64,000 bases of DNA from Peribacillus frigoritolerans_B. GTDB lineage: Bacteria > Bacillota > Bacilli > Bacillales > DSM-1321. A program made the position numbers and the translations under genes. Of the stretch, positions 54,301-63,141 are shown in pieces (the stretch's first letter is position 1; every line of letters starts with the position of its first letter). The notes under the pieces are model-generated. The model made no database searches. It saw nothing but the letters and a program-made list of their open reading frames with translations, and was not told the origin of the DNA. The stretch lies in NCBI RefSeq assembly GCF_044762665.1, contig NZ_JBIWES010000002.1, positions 186,001-250,000 on the forward strand, given 5' to 3'.

Positions 54301-55051
54301 TTATTACGATGTACAAGTCGATGGAGCATCCATCATGGAAGAGCCGCTCCCGGCGAATGCTAAACAATTCACCCTACCTGATGTAAAAGGGGAAAAGGTT
54401 CAGGTTGTGGCTATCGACTATGCAGGTAATGAAAAAACGGCTGAAACCGAATTAGCCAGTGATTCGGCTCCAATCGATAATCATGCACCAGCTGTAAAGA
54501 TCAAGAGTCCTGAAGCCTTAAGCGTGAACAATAAAAATAAAATCAAAATAACAGGAGAAATTGAAGAAGCGTCGGAAATAAAGGAATTTAAAATCGACAA
54601 TAAAACGGTACCTGCAACGTATAACAAAACGAATAATAAATATGAATTCTCATATGAGAAAAAATTCGATGATGGTGTCCAAAGCTTCACGGTTAAAGCG
54701 ACTGATAAATGGGATAACACGGTTTCCTTTAAACGGACGATTATGGTCGATGCAACAAAGCCAGGTTTAAAAGTTAAAGGCGTACCGGAAACTGTGAGGT
54801 TCAAAGGCAAGAATCCAAAAGTGGACGTGACGGTAGAGGATAATTTCGATGAAATCCGCCTTTACCTGAACGGAAGTGAAATATTCTATCATGAATTCAA
54901 GGAACCATACAAAATGCGTTCCTATAAGAAAAAGATAGATGATTTGGAACTGCCGCTTAAAACAGGCAACAACAAGATTGAATTTAAGGTGACCGATCTT
55001 GCAGGAAATGAATCGAAGAAATCCTTTAACATCAATAAAGCAAAAAAATAA
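51314..55051 (+). CDS. Large secreted subtilase with PA and repeat domains (Vpr/lactocepin-like)
   Basis: S8 peptidase of 1245 aa. A signal peptide (about 1-23) is followed by an I9-type propeptide (60-155) and the catalytic domain with Asp194 (VVGIIDTGIDPSHRDM), His260 (HGMHVAGTAG) and Ser585 (GTSMAAPHVSGGSA). The PA domain lies between His and Ser (ALIERGTLSFIEKAQNAQAAGATG). After about residue 690 come beta-sandwich modules: an Fn3-like domain, a calcium-like ISPNGDGAQDD motif with a FlgD-like fold, and bacterial Ig-like repeats with DTVKPTV, APAVKIKSP and ATKPGLKVKG starts. No LPXTG or membrane anchor. The start is a TTG at 51314 behind GAGGAGGAAAG. It lies between terminators and is monocistronic. 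Confidence 0.93.
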   Translation: MIKRSLSILAIFLLVFTASVSAAKLPDPPTGSGGAGKKNQESIVKLKKNDLGKKYKSNEKVRVIVEMKEAPAIETASKEGKLFKQLSKNKKQQLKSEKLATQKKLKKKVKEKKIAFKELESFTTVVNGFSGELQYGEIKKVEAMPEVAEVHIANEYERPAEKPEMLYSKELVQAQEAWREYGYKGEGMVVGIIDTGIDPSHRDMVLSDENQAELTESEISGMKESSHLLGNYYTAKVPYGYNYMDENEEILDLGEAASMHGMHVAGTAGANGDEENGGIKGVAPEAQLLALKVFGNDPDMQTTWGDIYIKAIDDAIILGADVLNMSLGSTAGFVSAEDPEQQAVSRAVDNGILMSISAGNSAHFGNGFANPSASNPDIGVSGSPGLAYDSVQVASVENNYMDLDAATYEINGQAGKAPFMSASSVHPNALKDKTHDLVAAGLGTPEELSKVDVKGKFALIERGTLSFIEKAQNAQAAGATGVIIYNNADGYISMATDPSITIPQLFMLKSDGSKLKAALTDGEKVMITFNGDKTKAVNPEAGKMSSFSSWGVAPNLDFKPEITAPGGQIYSTLNNDEYGMMSGTSMAAPHVSGGSALVLERVDKDFKLEGSARAKLAKNLMMNTSKPLTDQGVVNKALDWENPYSPRRQGAGVMQLQSALSTPAVVTEAFTKEAKVAMKEIGNKFAFTLKVENFSNKAVKYDVKGNIQTDYSIQGQLGYSANELEAQEIKNASIKINNKNTNKITVPAKKSVTFEVKVDISDAKVLGDDLQTLVDIDKVFPNGYFVEGFISLTDPADTNPELNVPYVGFKGEWDKAPILDGTKYDKESFYGMAGGVSTAGEDFTYLGYDPAGKTFNGKNIAISPNGDGAQDDFVPVLSFLRNAKKVEYNILNGENKTVRKLRIENNVRKDYYDGGLGTAYTLDPARKWDGKINNALGKDGVYYFEIKAMIDYEGAKWQTVKMPIKIDTVKPTVKISKKGNVLTIQGKDNLNGSGLAYYDVQVDGASIMEEPLPANAKQFTLPDVKGEKVQVVAIDYAGNEKTAETELASDSAPIDNHAPAVKIKSPEALSVNNKNKIKITGEIEEASEIKEFKIDNKTVPATYNKTNNKYEFSYEKKFDDGVQSFTVKATDKWDNTVSFKRTIMVDATKPGLKVKGVPETVRFKGKNPKVDVTVEDNFDEIRLYLNGSEIFYHEFKEPYKMRSYKKKIDDLELPLKTGNNKIEFKVTDLAGNESKKSFNINKAKK

Positions 55052-55057
55052 CGAAAG

Positions 55058-55092
55058 GCAGCCCTCTTATCCAAGGGGGCTGCAGTCTTTTT
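55058..55092 (+). terminator. Terminator after the large subtilase
   Basis: GCAGCCCTCTT and AAGGGGGCTGC form an 11-bp stem over a 4-nt loop, followed by a T-rich tail. Confidence 0.88.
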
Positions 55093-55216
55093 CTTTGATG
55101 TTTTCACCGTGCTAATATGGAAATCTATTAGTGAGGAAGTATTTTCATTATCCGGCAGGTATATGGGGCGGGATAAAAGAATTAGGTATAAAGAACCTAA
55201 TAAAAGGAGGGTATCT

Positions 55217-55261
55217 ATGAATTATAAGAAGAAATCCAGCAATAAAGTAAGTAGTCTTTGA
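55217..55261 (+). CDS. Possible 14-residue peptide ORF
   Basis: An ATG behind a very strong AAAGGAGGGTATCT ribosome site opens a 14-codon frame (MNYKKKSSNKVSSL) that stops 6 nt before the next GTG start. It may be a real lysine-rich micropeptide or a leader whose translation couples to the downstream ORF. The evidence is only the ribosome site and spacing. Confidence 0.4.
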   Translation: MNYKKKSSNKVSSL

Positions 55262-55267
55262 ATTACA

Positions 55268-55633
55268 GTGAAATTCGAAAGGAGAGGAAGCGAAAGGTCA
55301 TTTCTTACGAAACCGAGTTTCTTTGATGCACTTCAGCACGTCCATTCTCCCTTTGAAAAGGATCCCCGCTCAGATTCACCCTATCAGGATTTTCCTCTAT
55401 GTCAGGAGGTAACCCTTTCTTTTTTTGAAAGAGGTGCTAAAACATCTATCAATTATGACCCCCACCAAGAAAAAATCATCATTGAGGAAAGTTCAGGGAC
55501 ATATCAGCCGAATAAGGGGGAGGCGCTTACTGCAATCCTCGAACATATCATGATCAATCATGGCCATCACCATTCTTTTTTCATCATCAAGCAAAAAGAG
55601 CGGAATGTAAAAATGAAAGCTGCTAATCCGTGA
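55268..55633 (+). CDS. Hypothetical protein, 121 aa
   Basis: The product has no recognised family, signal peptide or membrane helix. It starts at a GTG directly after the 14-codon ORF and has no good ribosome site of its own, so it may depend on coupling; AAAGGAG lies just inside the frame. The composition is polar, with Phe-rich patches (SFFERGAK, HHHSFFIIKQKE). A hairpin follows. Confidence that this is coding is moderate. Confidence 0.55.
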   Translation: MKFERRGSERSFLTKPSFFDALQHVHSPFEKDPRSDSPYQDFPLCQEVTLSFFERGAKTSINYDPHQEKIIIEESSGTYQPNKGEALTAILEHIMINHGHHHSFFIIKQKERNVKMKAANP

Positions 55634-55638
55634 TATGG

Positions 55639-55662
55639 ATGGAGCTGCCAAGGCAGCTCCAT
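55639..55662. terminator. Hairpin between the 121-aa ORF and the MocR gene
   Basis: ATGGAGCTGCC pairs exactly with GGCAGCTCCAT with a minimal loop. The T-tail is poor; it probably serves the converging ends of both genes. Confidence 0.55.
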
Positions 55663-55700
55663 TGATGTTTCGCCATGAGTGTTTCCTATCCTTCAGGATT

Positions 55701-57145
55701 TCAAACCAACCGCCGAATGATCTTTGAAAGGGATTGGATGGCATAAGCTAATTGTTCCTCCGAGGCGTATGAATATGAAAGCCGTAAATGTGTTTGGTTA
55801 TTTGGTTCGTATATGTATCCCGGATTAAGAAGTATGTTTTCCTTTATCGCTTGCTTGAAAAGGTTTGGATTCACGATGGATTTACATAATTTTAACCATA
55901 TATAAAATCCACCTTGAGGTATTTGCCATTCAGCCAGTCCCTTAAAATATTGATGAGAAGAGTTATTGTAAAGTGCCTGCGTTCTATCAACCTATGCCTT
56001 AGCCACTCTAAATGCTTTGAATATTGACCATTTGCTAACCATTCAGCCACAAGGTGCTGGGAAAGTGCACTGGAACCGTAATCCATTTGCATTTTAATGT
56101 CCGCTAAACGTTCAATCACAGTTATTGGGCCAGCAATCCATCCGATACGCAATCCTGGGCTTAATGTTTTGGACATGCTGCCAATGTGCAATACAAGGCC
56201 ATCTGCATCAAGGGATTTTAATGGCGGCGGTGGTTCCTTATCAAACCACAAATCACTATATACGTCATCTTCAATAATCGGGATCTGTTCTTTTTTGCAT
56301 AGTGATAGGAGGTTAAGTCTTTCTTCTTTTGACCATGTAGTATTCGTTGGATTGTTAAACGTTGGGACAGTATAAAACAGTGACGCTTTTTTCCTTCCAT
56401 TGATGCGCTTTATTTGTGTCGGGATACTTTCACGATCTTGTATTGATAAACCTACTAAGTGCATGCCCGCAGATTGAAAAGGGTGGACGGAATTTAAATA
56501 GGAAGGGGATTCATGTAAAATCATCGATCCCTTTTGAAGTAAACCAACTGAAATCAACTGGAGTGCCTGAAGCCCGCCAGAAACGATCATGAGGGAGCTG
56601 GGGCTTGCGTTGATCCCTTTTGTTTCTAAATAAACACTTATACATTGGCGAAGTCTCTTATCACCCTTGGGTTCGGAATAACCTAATGAGTGCGCATCAA
56701 AAGAAGTGGATCGCAACGTCTTTTCGATTTGTTTTGTAGGCAATAGAGCTGGAGATAGTTCGCCAGTGCCTAATCTGATGATGGCAGTGTCCGTTTCATG
56801 CTGATTGATGTCCTGAATCGTTTTTAAATTAGGTTCATGAAGGCCATTTCGAACATAGCTTTTCCAGTCAGGCTGTTTGCTGGAGACGAGCACATTCCAT
56901 GTATTGTTTGAAACGAATGTGCCGGACCCAACCTTGGTTTCCAATAATCCGTCAGCAATCAACTCATCTATGGCTATGATGATGGTACTTCGGTTTACGC
57001 CAAATGAGTCGGCCAATGAGCGTTGTGATGGAAGCTTAGTACCAACTGGCCATTCCCCCCGTGTAATTTGTTGTTTGATCCAATCTACTATTTGTTGGTG
57101 AAGTGATTGGCCGGAAGACCGGTTTGGTCTCCATTCGATAAACAT
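55701..57145 (-). pseudogene. Frameshifted MocR-type GntR/aminotransferase regulator
   Basis: MocR regulators join a GntR winged helix to a PLP-dependent fold-type I aminotransferase domain. The winged helix (PSQRSLADSFGVNRSTIIIAIDELIADGLLETKVGSGTFV) and the aminotransferase part are intact, including the PLP-lysine motif HIGSMSKTLSPGLRIGWI. The frame stops at 55892, but after one missing base near 55950 the next frame reads QYFKGLAEWQIPQGGFYIWLKL and runs about 85 codons without a stop to TGA at 55701-55703. That stretch is the missing C-terminus. Start: ATG at 57145 behind GAAAGGAA. Divergent from a LysE-type gene that it probably controlled. It could also be a sequencing indel. Confidence 0.85.
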
Positions 57146-57269
57146 ACGCAAACCATTCCTTTCATGTTCTATTTTCATTATAAGTTGGTTGGTTTGAAGG
57201 CCAACCAATTGGATGGTCAATTCCTTTGTTTTATTCATTATACTGAATATGAAGGAAGGGGGTATTCGT

Positions 57270-57878
57270 ATGGGGCCATTTTTTCATGGATTATTATTGG
57301 CATTAGGGCTGATACTTCCATTGGGAGTGCAAAATGTATTCATTTTTAATCAAGGAGCAATCCAACCTACAATAAAAAAAGCATTGCCAGCAACGATCAC
57401 GGCTGCAATTTGTGATACAGTGCTCATTTTGTTAGCTATTTTAGGTGTTTCGTTGATTGTCATGCAATATGACTGGTTGCGCCTTACATTAATCATAATT
57501 GGAGTTATATTTTTATTGTATATGGGCTTTCAGATTTGGTTTGCCAAATCAAACTCACAGTCAGGTGCCCAATCCATGCAGATGTCGACCAAAAAGCAAA
57601 TTGTATTTGCTCTATCCGTATCATTACTGAATCCGCATGCGATCTTGGATACGATAGGTGTAATCGGTTCGAGCTCACTTGTTTATTCAGGAAAAGATAA
57701 AATGATTTTCACCATGACGTGCATCATTGTGTCATGGTGCTGGTTCCACGGATTATGTCTTGCGGGACGATTGCTGAAAAAGGTTGATACATCTGGAAAA
57801 TTCCTTGTCATATTAAATAAAATTTCTGCAATCATCATTTGGATCACAGCTCTCTATATGGTGAAATCGCTTTTTTGA
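57270..57878 (+). CDS. LysE/ArgO family amino-acid exporter
   Basis: A 202-aa inner-membrane exporter with five to six hydrophobic helices and the LysE signature GLILPLGVQNVFIFNQGA at the N-terminus and SLLNPHAILDTIGVIG in the middle. LysE/ArgO export basic amino acids, but substrate cannot be read from sequence. GAAGGAAGGGGG precedes the ATG at 57270; the frame is open from 57213. It is divergent from the MocR regulator 124 nt away, a common arrangement in which the regulator controls the exporter. A terminator follows. Confidence 0.88.
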   Translation: MGPFFHGLLLALGLILPLGVQNVFIFNQGAIQPTIKKALPATITAAICDTVLILLAILGVSLIVMQYDWLRLTLIIIGVIFLLYMGFQIWFAKSNSQSGAQSMQMSTKKQIVFALSVSLLNPHAILDTIGVIGSSSLVYSGKDKMIFTMTCIIVSWCWFHGLCLAGRLLKKVDTSGKFLVILNKISAIIIWITALYMVKSLF

Positions 57879-57950
57879 ATAAGATAAACGTATTCGAGCC
57901 AGACCATGCCAGGTATTCAAGAGTTTAAAAGTTACAGGACGCTTATGTGT

Positions 57951-57993
57951 AAAAAAAAGGAATGCATATCATATATGCATTCCCCCTTTTTTT
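57951..57993. terminator. Bidirectional terminator between the exporter and ywqA
   Basis: An A-run, GGAATGCATA paired with TATGCATTCC, and a T-run; symmetrical and suited to both converging genes. Confidence 0.9.
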
Positions 57994-58038
57994 CGTTATA
58001 AGTTAACAACCTGCCCTCAATCATATCGTGAAATCGGG

Positions 58039-61011
58039 TTATTGAAGAGCGACCAGGTCCTTGATTTCCTCTGTGGAAAGTTCGGTGATCCAGTTGTCAC
58101 TGCTGATGATCTCGTCGTTCAGGGCTTGCTTTTTATCAAGCATCTGGTCGATCTTTTCTTCCAGGGTCCCTGTGCAGATTAGCTTATGGACGTGAACGAA
58201 ACGTTGTTGGCCAATTCGGTAAGCACGGTCGGTGGCTTGATTCTCAACGGCTGGATTCCACCAGCGATCATAGTGAATCACGTGGTTTGCTTCCGTAAGA
58301 TTAAGACCCGTTCCGCCTGCTTTCAACGAGAGTATGAATATAGGGAAATCCCCATCTTGGAATCGGGTGATCATTTCATCACGCTGCTTCTTGTTCGCAC
58401 TCCCGTTCAGGAATGGCACTTCAAAGCCATATCGTTTTTCCAGCAATTCCTTAATCATATTGCCCATCCCGATATATTGTGTGAAAATGAGACAGCTTTC
58501 ATCCTGTTCGCGGACCGCATCGATAAGCTCGGTCAGCTTCTCGAGTTTGCCTGATCGGTTAGGTGCCTTCATGATATTTTCCTTTTCCGTCTCTTTTAAG
58601 TAAAGAGCGGGATGATTGCAAAGTTGCTTTAGCTTATTCAGCATCTGAAGGATGATGCCTTTTCTTTCGAAGGCAGACAGTTGTTCGATATCAGTGAATG
58701 TATCTTTAATCAGTTGTTCATACAGCGATGCTTGCTCGGTGGTAAGCGGTACGAATTCCTTTTGTTCTTGCTTATCCGGAAGATTAAGGGCGACTTCTTT
58801 ATCGCGCTTTGTACGGCGAAGCAAAAATGGCTGTATCAAACGCTGCAATTCCTTGATTTTATCCTTCTGTTCATCACGCTCAATGGTCGCCACATATTTT
58901 TCCTGAAACTGACCTAGCGTTCCGAGATAACCCTTGTTGATGAAGTCGAAAATCGCCCATAGCTCACTTAAACGGTTTTCCATCGGCGTACCCGATAAGG
59001 CGATATGATGTCTGCCATTTAGCTTTCGGACAGCTTTGGATTGCTTCGTTTGGGCATTCTTGATGTTTTGTGCTTCATCAAGAATAACGCTGCTCCAATG
59101 GATGGAGGTCAGTTCAGCCACATCTTGGTGGGTCAGTCCATATGATGTTAAAACAATATCATGATCGGCTGCCAGTTTAGTGAATGCTTCACCTTTAGCA
59201 CGATTCGATCCGTAGTGAAGGTGAACTTTAAGTGAAGGTGCGAATTTTTCCAATTCCTTTTGCCAGTTGCCAAGGACCGATGTCGGGCAGACGATGAGCG
59301 CCGATTGTACAGAGACGGATTCGGGGGAAGTGGCAATGACCTCAGCCTCATCACTGCTCTCAACACCGCTATCCTCTTCGACGATGATCGGTTCACTCTT
59401 TTGTTCGTCCCTGAGAGCAGCGGGCAGCTCTTTACCGGCTCCTTCTTTGCCTTTCACATGAAGTAGGTAGGCAATCATCTGGACTGTTTTTCCAAGTCCC
59501 ATATCGTCGGCTAGACAAGCACCAAAACCATGCTCCCTTAAAAAAAGGAGCCAGCTCATGCCCAGTTTTTGATAGGGGCGTAAATCTCCTTGAAGTGCAT
59601 TAGGGACGGGCAGGATGGATATGTTTTTGGTTTCCCGGAGCCTTCCCACCATTTTACGGAGCTCCTGGTTCAATTCAAATTGAATCCGGAGCATTTCATC
59701 GTTTTCAGAATCGTCATCGCCATCTTCATTTACGCCATTCAACAGTTCCTGCTGCAGCAAGTCAGTCAGTTGGATGCCTTTTTCATTGGCTGTTTCCATC
59801 AGCTCCTGAATTTGTTTAATGAAAGCTGGGTCAAGCTTGACCCATTGGCCGCGGATGAAGACAAGCCGCCTTTTTTCATTGACGAGCTCCTCGAACTCCG
59901 CCTCAGTGAGCTCTTTGCCATTCAATGAGAACCGCCAATCAAAGTCCATTAAAGCTTTTAACCCCACATAAGACGGGCCGCGGTTCGATTGGCTCTTCAC
60001 TTTCGCCTTGACCTTCAATGAGGATTCCTTCAAGGCAAGCCACCACGATGGAAGGAGAATTTCGACGCCAAGAAACAGGAGCTTTTCGCTTGCATCGGTC
60101 AAGAACTCCCATGCATCCGTTTCCGAAATCTCCCTTTTCAGACGGCCATTCTCCCCAAGCCATGGCACGACGAGTTGCCAGCGTTTCGTAGCACGCACCA
60201 CATCACTTGCATACTTGTTCCAGCCGCGCGGCAGTTTTTTTCCTGTATATGTTTCAATGATATTTTCATCCCTTTTGGAACGAAGGGTAACATCGAGTAT
60301 CCAAGGCCCATTGCCCTCAGGAGGCTCAGTTAAACGGAGACCTATAGTGAATGGTTTGGGATCGGGCAGGGTACCGAGCCATTCCTGCCAGCTGTCTTTG
60401 TCAAAAAAGGCCTGTAATTCTTCGGGAGAAAGTCGTGTATCCTTTAATGCCCCGACGGCTTCACTCCATTTATGCTGCATGGGTGAATAGTTTTTTAAAT
60501 ACATGTTAGCGGCACCGTTATACCACTTTTCGATAAAAGTACGGTTGGTTTCCAGTTCAGGTTGAGGAAGATCCAAAGATATTTCTTCTTCCCAAAAGGA
60601 AGGAACGAATTCCTCTTCCACTTCTTCCGGCAGTTTCCAGCCGATGGAATCCAATTGAAGATTAGTGAAATCCGGTACGGGGATTCCAGCTTCAATGGAT
60701 TCATGAAGAACGGGCGCTGCTGACAGGCAGAGGGAGGATATCTCGGACCATTCCCATTCTATGAAGGAGTTAAAGCTTTCCCTCGCAAAAAAGTTGAGAA
60801 GTCCCCAAGCGTCAAGAATGAATACTTGATTTCCATCCACTATATCCGTAGTCATTTTTGTACCATAAAAGCTTGCGTCATCCCAGTTGAATAACAGCCT
60901 CCGTATATAATTCGTGGTTAGGAAGGTATTCTCTTCATTGACGACACCAAGGGCGTAAGTTCCGTTTTCGAGAGCGGCTATTTTGATTTTTAATTTCCCT
61001 GGATTAAACAT
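58039..61011 (-). CDS. ywqA: SNF2-family DNA helicase/ATPase (YwqA)
   Basis: Large SWI2/SNF2 ATPase of 990 aa. The N-terminal ~480 residues are the SNF2_N-associated domain typical of bacterial SNF2 proteins. Helicase lobe 1 shows LADDMGLGKTVQ (Walker A), ILDEAQNIKN (DEAQ-type Walker B) and LSGTPMENRLSELWAIFDF. Lobe 2 has SLKAGGTGLNLTEANHVIHYDRWWNP and QATDRAYRIGQ. It probably remodels protein-DNA complexes or acts on RNA polymerase, but a specific role is unknown. An insert of acidic residues (EPIIVEEDSGVESSDEAE) splits lobe 1. It overlaps the upstream SWIM gene by 8 nt. Confidence 0.93.
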   Translation of the reverse strand: MFNPGKLKIKIAALENGTYALGVVNEENTFLTTNYIRRLLFNWDDASFYGTKMTTDIVDGNQVFILDAWGLLNFFARESFNSFIEWEWSEISSLCLSAAPVLHESIEAGIPVPDFTNLQLDSIGWKLPEEVEEEFVPSFWEEEISLDLPQPELETNRTFIEKWYNGAANMYLKNYSPMQHKWSEAVGALKDTRLSPEELQAFFDKDSWQEWLGTLPDPKPFTIGLRLTEPPEGNGPWILDVTLRSKRDENIIETYTGKKLPRGWNKYASDVVRATKRWQLVVPWLGENGRLKREISETDAWEFLTDASEKLLFLGVEILLPSWWLALKESSLKVKAKVKSQSNRGPSYVGLKALMDFDWRFSLNGKELTEAEFEELVNEKRRLVFIRGQWVKLDPAFIKQIQELMETANEKGIQLTDLLQQELLNGVNEDGDDDSENDEMLRIQFELNQELRKMVGRLRETKNISILPVPNALQGDLRPYQKLGMSWLLFLREHGFGACLADDMGLGKTVQMIAYLLHVKGKEGAGKELPAALRDEQKSEPIIVEEDSGVESSDEAEVIATSPESVSVQSALIVCPTSVLGNWQKELEKFAPSLKVHLHYGSNRAKGEAFTKLAADHDIVLTSYGLTHQDVAELTSIHWSSVILDEAQNIKNAQTKQSKAVRKLNGRHHIALSGTPMENRLSELWAIFDFINKGYLGTLGQFQEKYVATIERDEQKDKIKELQRLIQPFLLRRTKRDKEVALNLPDKQEQKEFVPLTTEQASLYEQLIKDTFTDIEQLSAFERKGIILQMLNKLKQLCNHPALYLKETEKENIMKAPNRSGKLEKLTELIDAVREQDESCLIFTQYIGMGNMIKELLEKRYGFEVPFLNGSANKKQRDEMITRFQDGDFPIFILSLKAGGTGLNLTEANHVIHYDRWWNPAVENQATDRAYRIGQQRFVHVHKLICTGTLEEKIDQMLDKKQALNDEIISSDNWITELSTEEIKDLVALQ

Positions 61012-62629
61012 CGATAAGCTTACCCCTTTTTAGTTCTTCTTGGAAAGCGCGAAGCCGTTTGGTCGAATCCGCTACATAAAGTATATAACGTTCGAATACG
61101 TCTTCCTTTTTGCTCTTTTTATAGATGGTGCGCATCCTTTTCAAATAACGGACAGCTTGCTTATAAGCAGGCCGGTTTTTCAAAGAAACTTTTTCCTGGA
61201 CCGCATGATAATAAAGGGGCAGGATTAGTTCCGGTTCTTTTGAGACCACTTCTTTGATGGATTCACTGCTGATTAAGTCAATGCTGATTTCTGAGTAAAT
61301 ATGCATCTCCACCCATTTTTTATATTGTCCTTGTTCAAAAAGGAAATTTGCATAGTTCCAATAGCTGTGCGGTAGGGTGGCCCTGTAAAATTTCTCAAGC
61401 AAATCGGTCCGTTTTAATTTATAACAGCAACTGTTAATTAAAGTCGTAAAGGTCCGGACGAAATCTACCCGTTTATAATAATCGGATAAACCGGCAAGGA
61501 ACTCCTGGACATTATTATTGATGAATTCAATGAAAGGGATGGTCCGTGCCCGGTTGTCAGATTCAGCAAGGAGATTCAGCCAATAAAAAATGTATGGACA
61601 GGCATCTTTCTTCAATTCATGAAGAAGCTCAATCGCTTGTTTATCATGGTTCTCCAAAAGGGATAGGTGAATGGCTGCCAGGGTATAGGACGTCCTCTCA
61701 GTCGTGCCCATATACTTCTCGGGAAGTTCTTTATTGATTCGTTCCAGTTCCTCTTTACGCCATGAGGAGTTAGAGAATAAGTAACTCCATATCTCCCGGT
61801 AGAGGTCGATCTTTTCGTATTCGAGGCCTTCTCCTCCATCCAGTAGTTTAGCTACATCTTCCTTGATGCTGAAAACGAAGGGATCAAAAGCGAAGGGCCG
61901 CGCTTGCCTGCTGAGCGGCTGTACCGTTTCATGCAGCTCTTCTGCCAGGTCGACGGCAAGTGCATAAAAGACCCTGATCGTTTGCGTCTCACTTTTATGC
62001 AACTGAATCATTCTCAGTGTTTGCTGCATCGTGCAAAATTGCGTAACGAAATGATAAAGTAATTTCCATTCCCTTTCCATTGGAGCTTTTGAGCTAAGGC
62101 GTTTAAAGTAAGTTTGAATATGATTTTCAATCATATAAGTAGCCTCGCCTATATGGGGCTCGACTTGTTCCGCAAAGGCCTCATTCACGAATTGCTTCCA
62201 TGATGGATAGCTTTTATCTAAGATGATGGATTTCCCCGCCGACTGTTTAAGTAATTCACTTGCCGGTTTCACTTGCTGCAGTGCTTGGGTAGTTGAGATG
62301 TTTTTTGGTGCTTTCCAATCGCCCAGCCATTCGGAAACGCTAGCGTGTTCAGAATATGCAGAAAAGAAAACGGCCATTTGATGCCGGCAAATGAACCTTG
62401 AATCACATGTACAGCTTCCATCCTGTGGGGAGAGCAGATTCAGCCTGGCCTTATATCGTGTCTCTTCCTGTACCTCAGCCGCAATCGTATCCACCGCTTC
62501 TTCTTTAATATCAACGAGCCCCTGACGGTATAACTGGAGCCCTTGATTCACTACATCCGAATCTTCCGGATCCCCGGCCTCCAAAAATTCCGCCAGCCGC
62601 TCCCCAACTAACAACAACTCCCGCTCCAT
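61004..62629 (-). CDS. ywqB: SWIM zinc-finger protein (YwqB)
   Basis: A 541-aa protein with a SWIM-type zinc motif CxCxnCxH near the N-terminus (CTCDSRFICRH, residues about 73-83). The rest is helical and has no known domain; it looks like tandem helical repeats. SWIM domains bind DNA or proteins. The gene lies directly upstream of ywqA with an 8-nt overlap, so it is cotranscribed, and it is presumably the partner of the SNF2 ATPase. GGAGGAGAG precedes the ATG. Confidence 0.9.
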   Translation of the reverse strand: MERELLLVGERLAEFLEAGDPEDSDVVNQGLQLYRQGLVDIKEEAVDTIAAEVQEETRYKARLNLLSPQDGSCTCDSRFICRHQMAVFFSAYSEHASVSEWLGDWKAPKNISTTQALQQVKPASELLKQSAGKSIILDKSYPSWKQFVNEAFAEQVEPHIGEATYMIENHIQTYFKRLSSKAPMEREWKLLYHFVTQFCTMQQTLRMIQLHKSETQTIRVFYALAVDLAEELHETVQPLSRQARPFAFDPFVFSIKEDVAKLLDGGEGLEYEKIDLYREIWSYLFSNSSWRKEELERINKELPEKYMGTTERTSYTLAAIHLSLLENHDKQAIELLHELKKDACPYIFYWLNLLAESDNRARTIPFIEFINNNVQEFLAGLSDYYKRVDFVRTFTTLINSCCYKLKRTDLLEKFYRATLPHSYWNYANFLFEQGQYKKWVEMHIYSEISIDLISSESIKEVVSKEPELILPLYYHAVQEKVSLKNRPAYKQAVRYLKRMRTIYKKSKKEDVFERYILYVADSTKRLRAFQEELKRGKLIDV

Positions 62630-62799
62630 ACTCTCCTCCTTCAGGGACTAGCCCTATTTACCAAATTTATATTTTTGTATGATCATGAACCATCGTTCTT
62701 TAACTTATCGAAATCCCGACTCGGCTTATTCTTGGGCCGTTTATCGAATGCCGGACTATGGCCGTTCTCTTTACGTTCAAATCCATTTAATCGAACAAA

Positions 62800-62899
62800 C
62801 GATCACTGCTTCTTGCCGTACATTCATAGAAACCCTGTAAAAGTCAATATCGTCAAAAATCCGCTTGAATATAAGCGGTTCGGATATAAACAGGAATAA
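62800..62899 (+). pseudogene. Remnant of a REP-associated (IS200-like) tyrosine transposase
   Basis: An open + frame from 62675 ends at 62899 and its last 30 residues read PYIHRNPVKVNIVKNPLEYKRFGYKQE. This matches the conserved RAYT C-terminal helix YIHLNPVKAxIVKxPEDYxxSSY. The catalytic HUH part and tyrosine are absent, so only a fragment is left. The rest of the 512-bp gap 62630-63141 holds no other gene that I can support. Confidence 0.5.
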
Positions 62900-63106
62900 C
62901 GGGCATTCACGTTAACCATGCCTGGAATCCTTCATCCTCATTCCTCTTTACAAAGCTAAGTGATGAGGGGCCGGAACCCTTTTTAAAAGTGCGTTTTTTG
63001 AAGCATCTCTTTATTATACTTCATTTTGGCTTGGAATTTAAAATGTAGAATAGAGGTTTTGAAAATGATGAGTGTGGGATTATACATATTCTTGGGTAAT
63101 GGGAAG

Positions 63107-63128
63107 AGCCATTCCCGTGGGAATGGCT
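63107..63128. terminator. Hairpin downstream of the RNPP-like gene
   Basis: AGCCATTCCC and GGGAATGGCT form a perfect 10-bp stem with a 2-nt loop, 14 nt after the stop of the minus-strand gene. T-tail is poor. Confidence 0.55.
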
Positions 63129-63141
63129 TTAAAATATAGAA

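Noticed and set aside
62983..63087. 34-codon minus-strand ORF as signal peptide of the RNPP-like regulator
   Set aside because: No ribosome site, no signal-peptide plus C-terminal effector pattern, and a hairpin separates it from the regulator.
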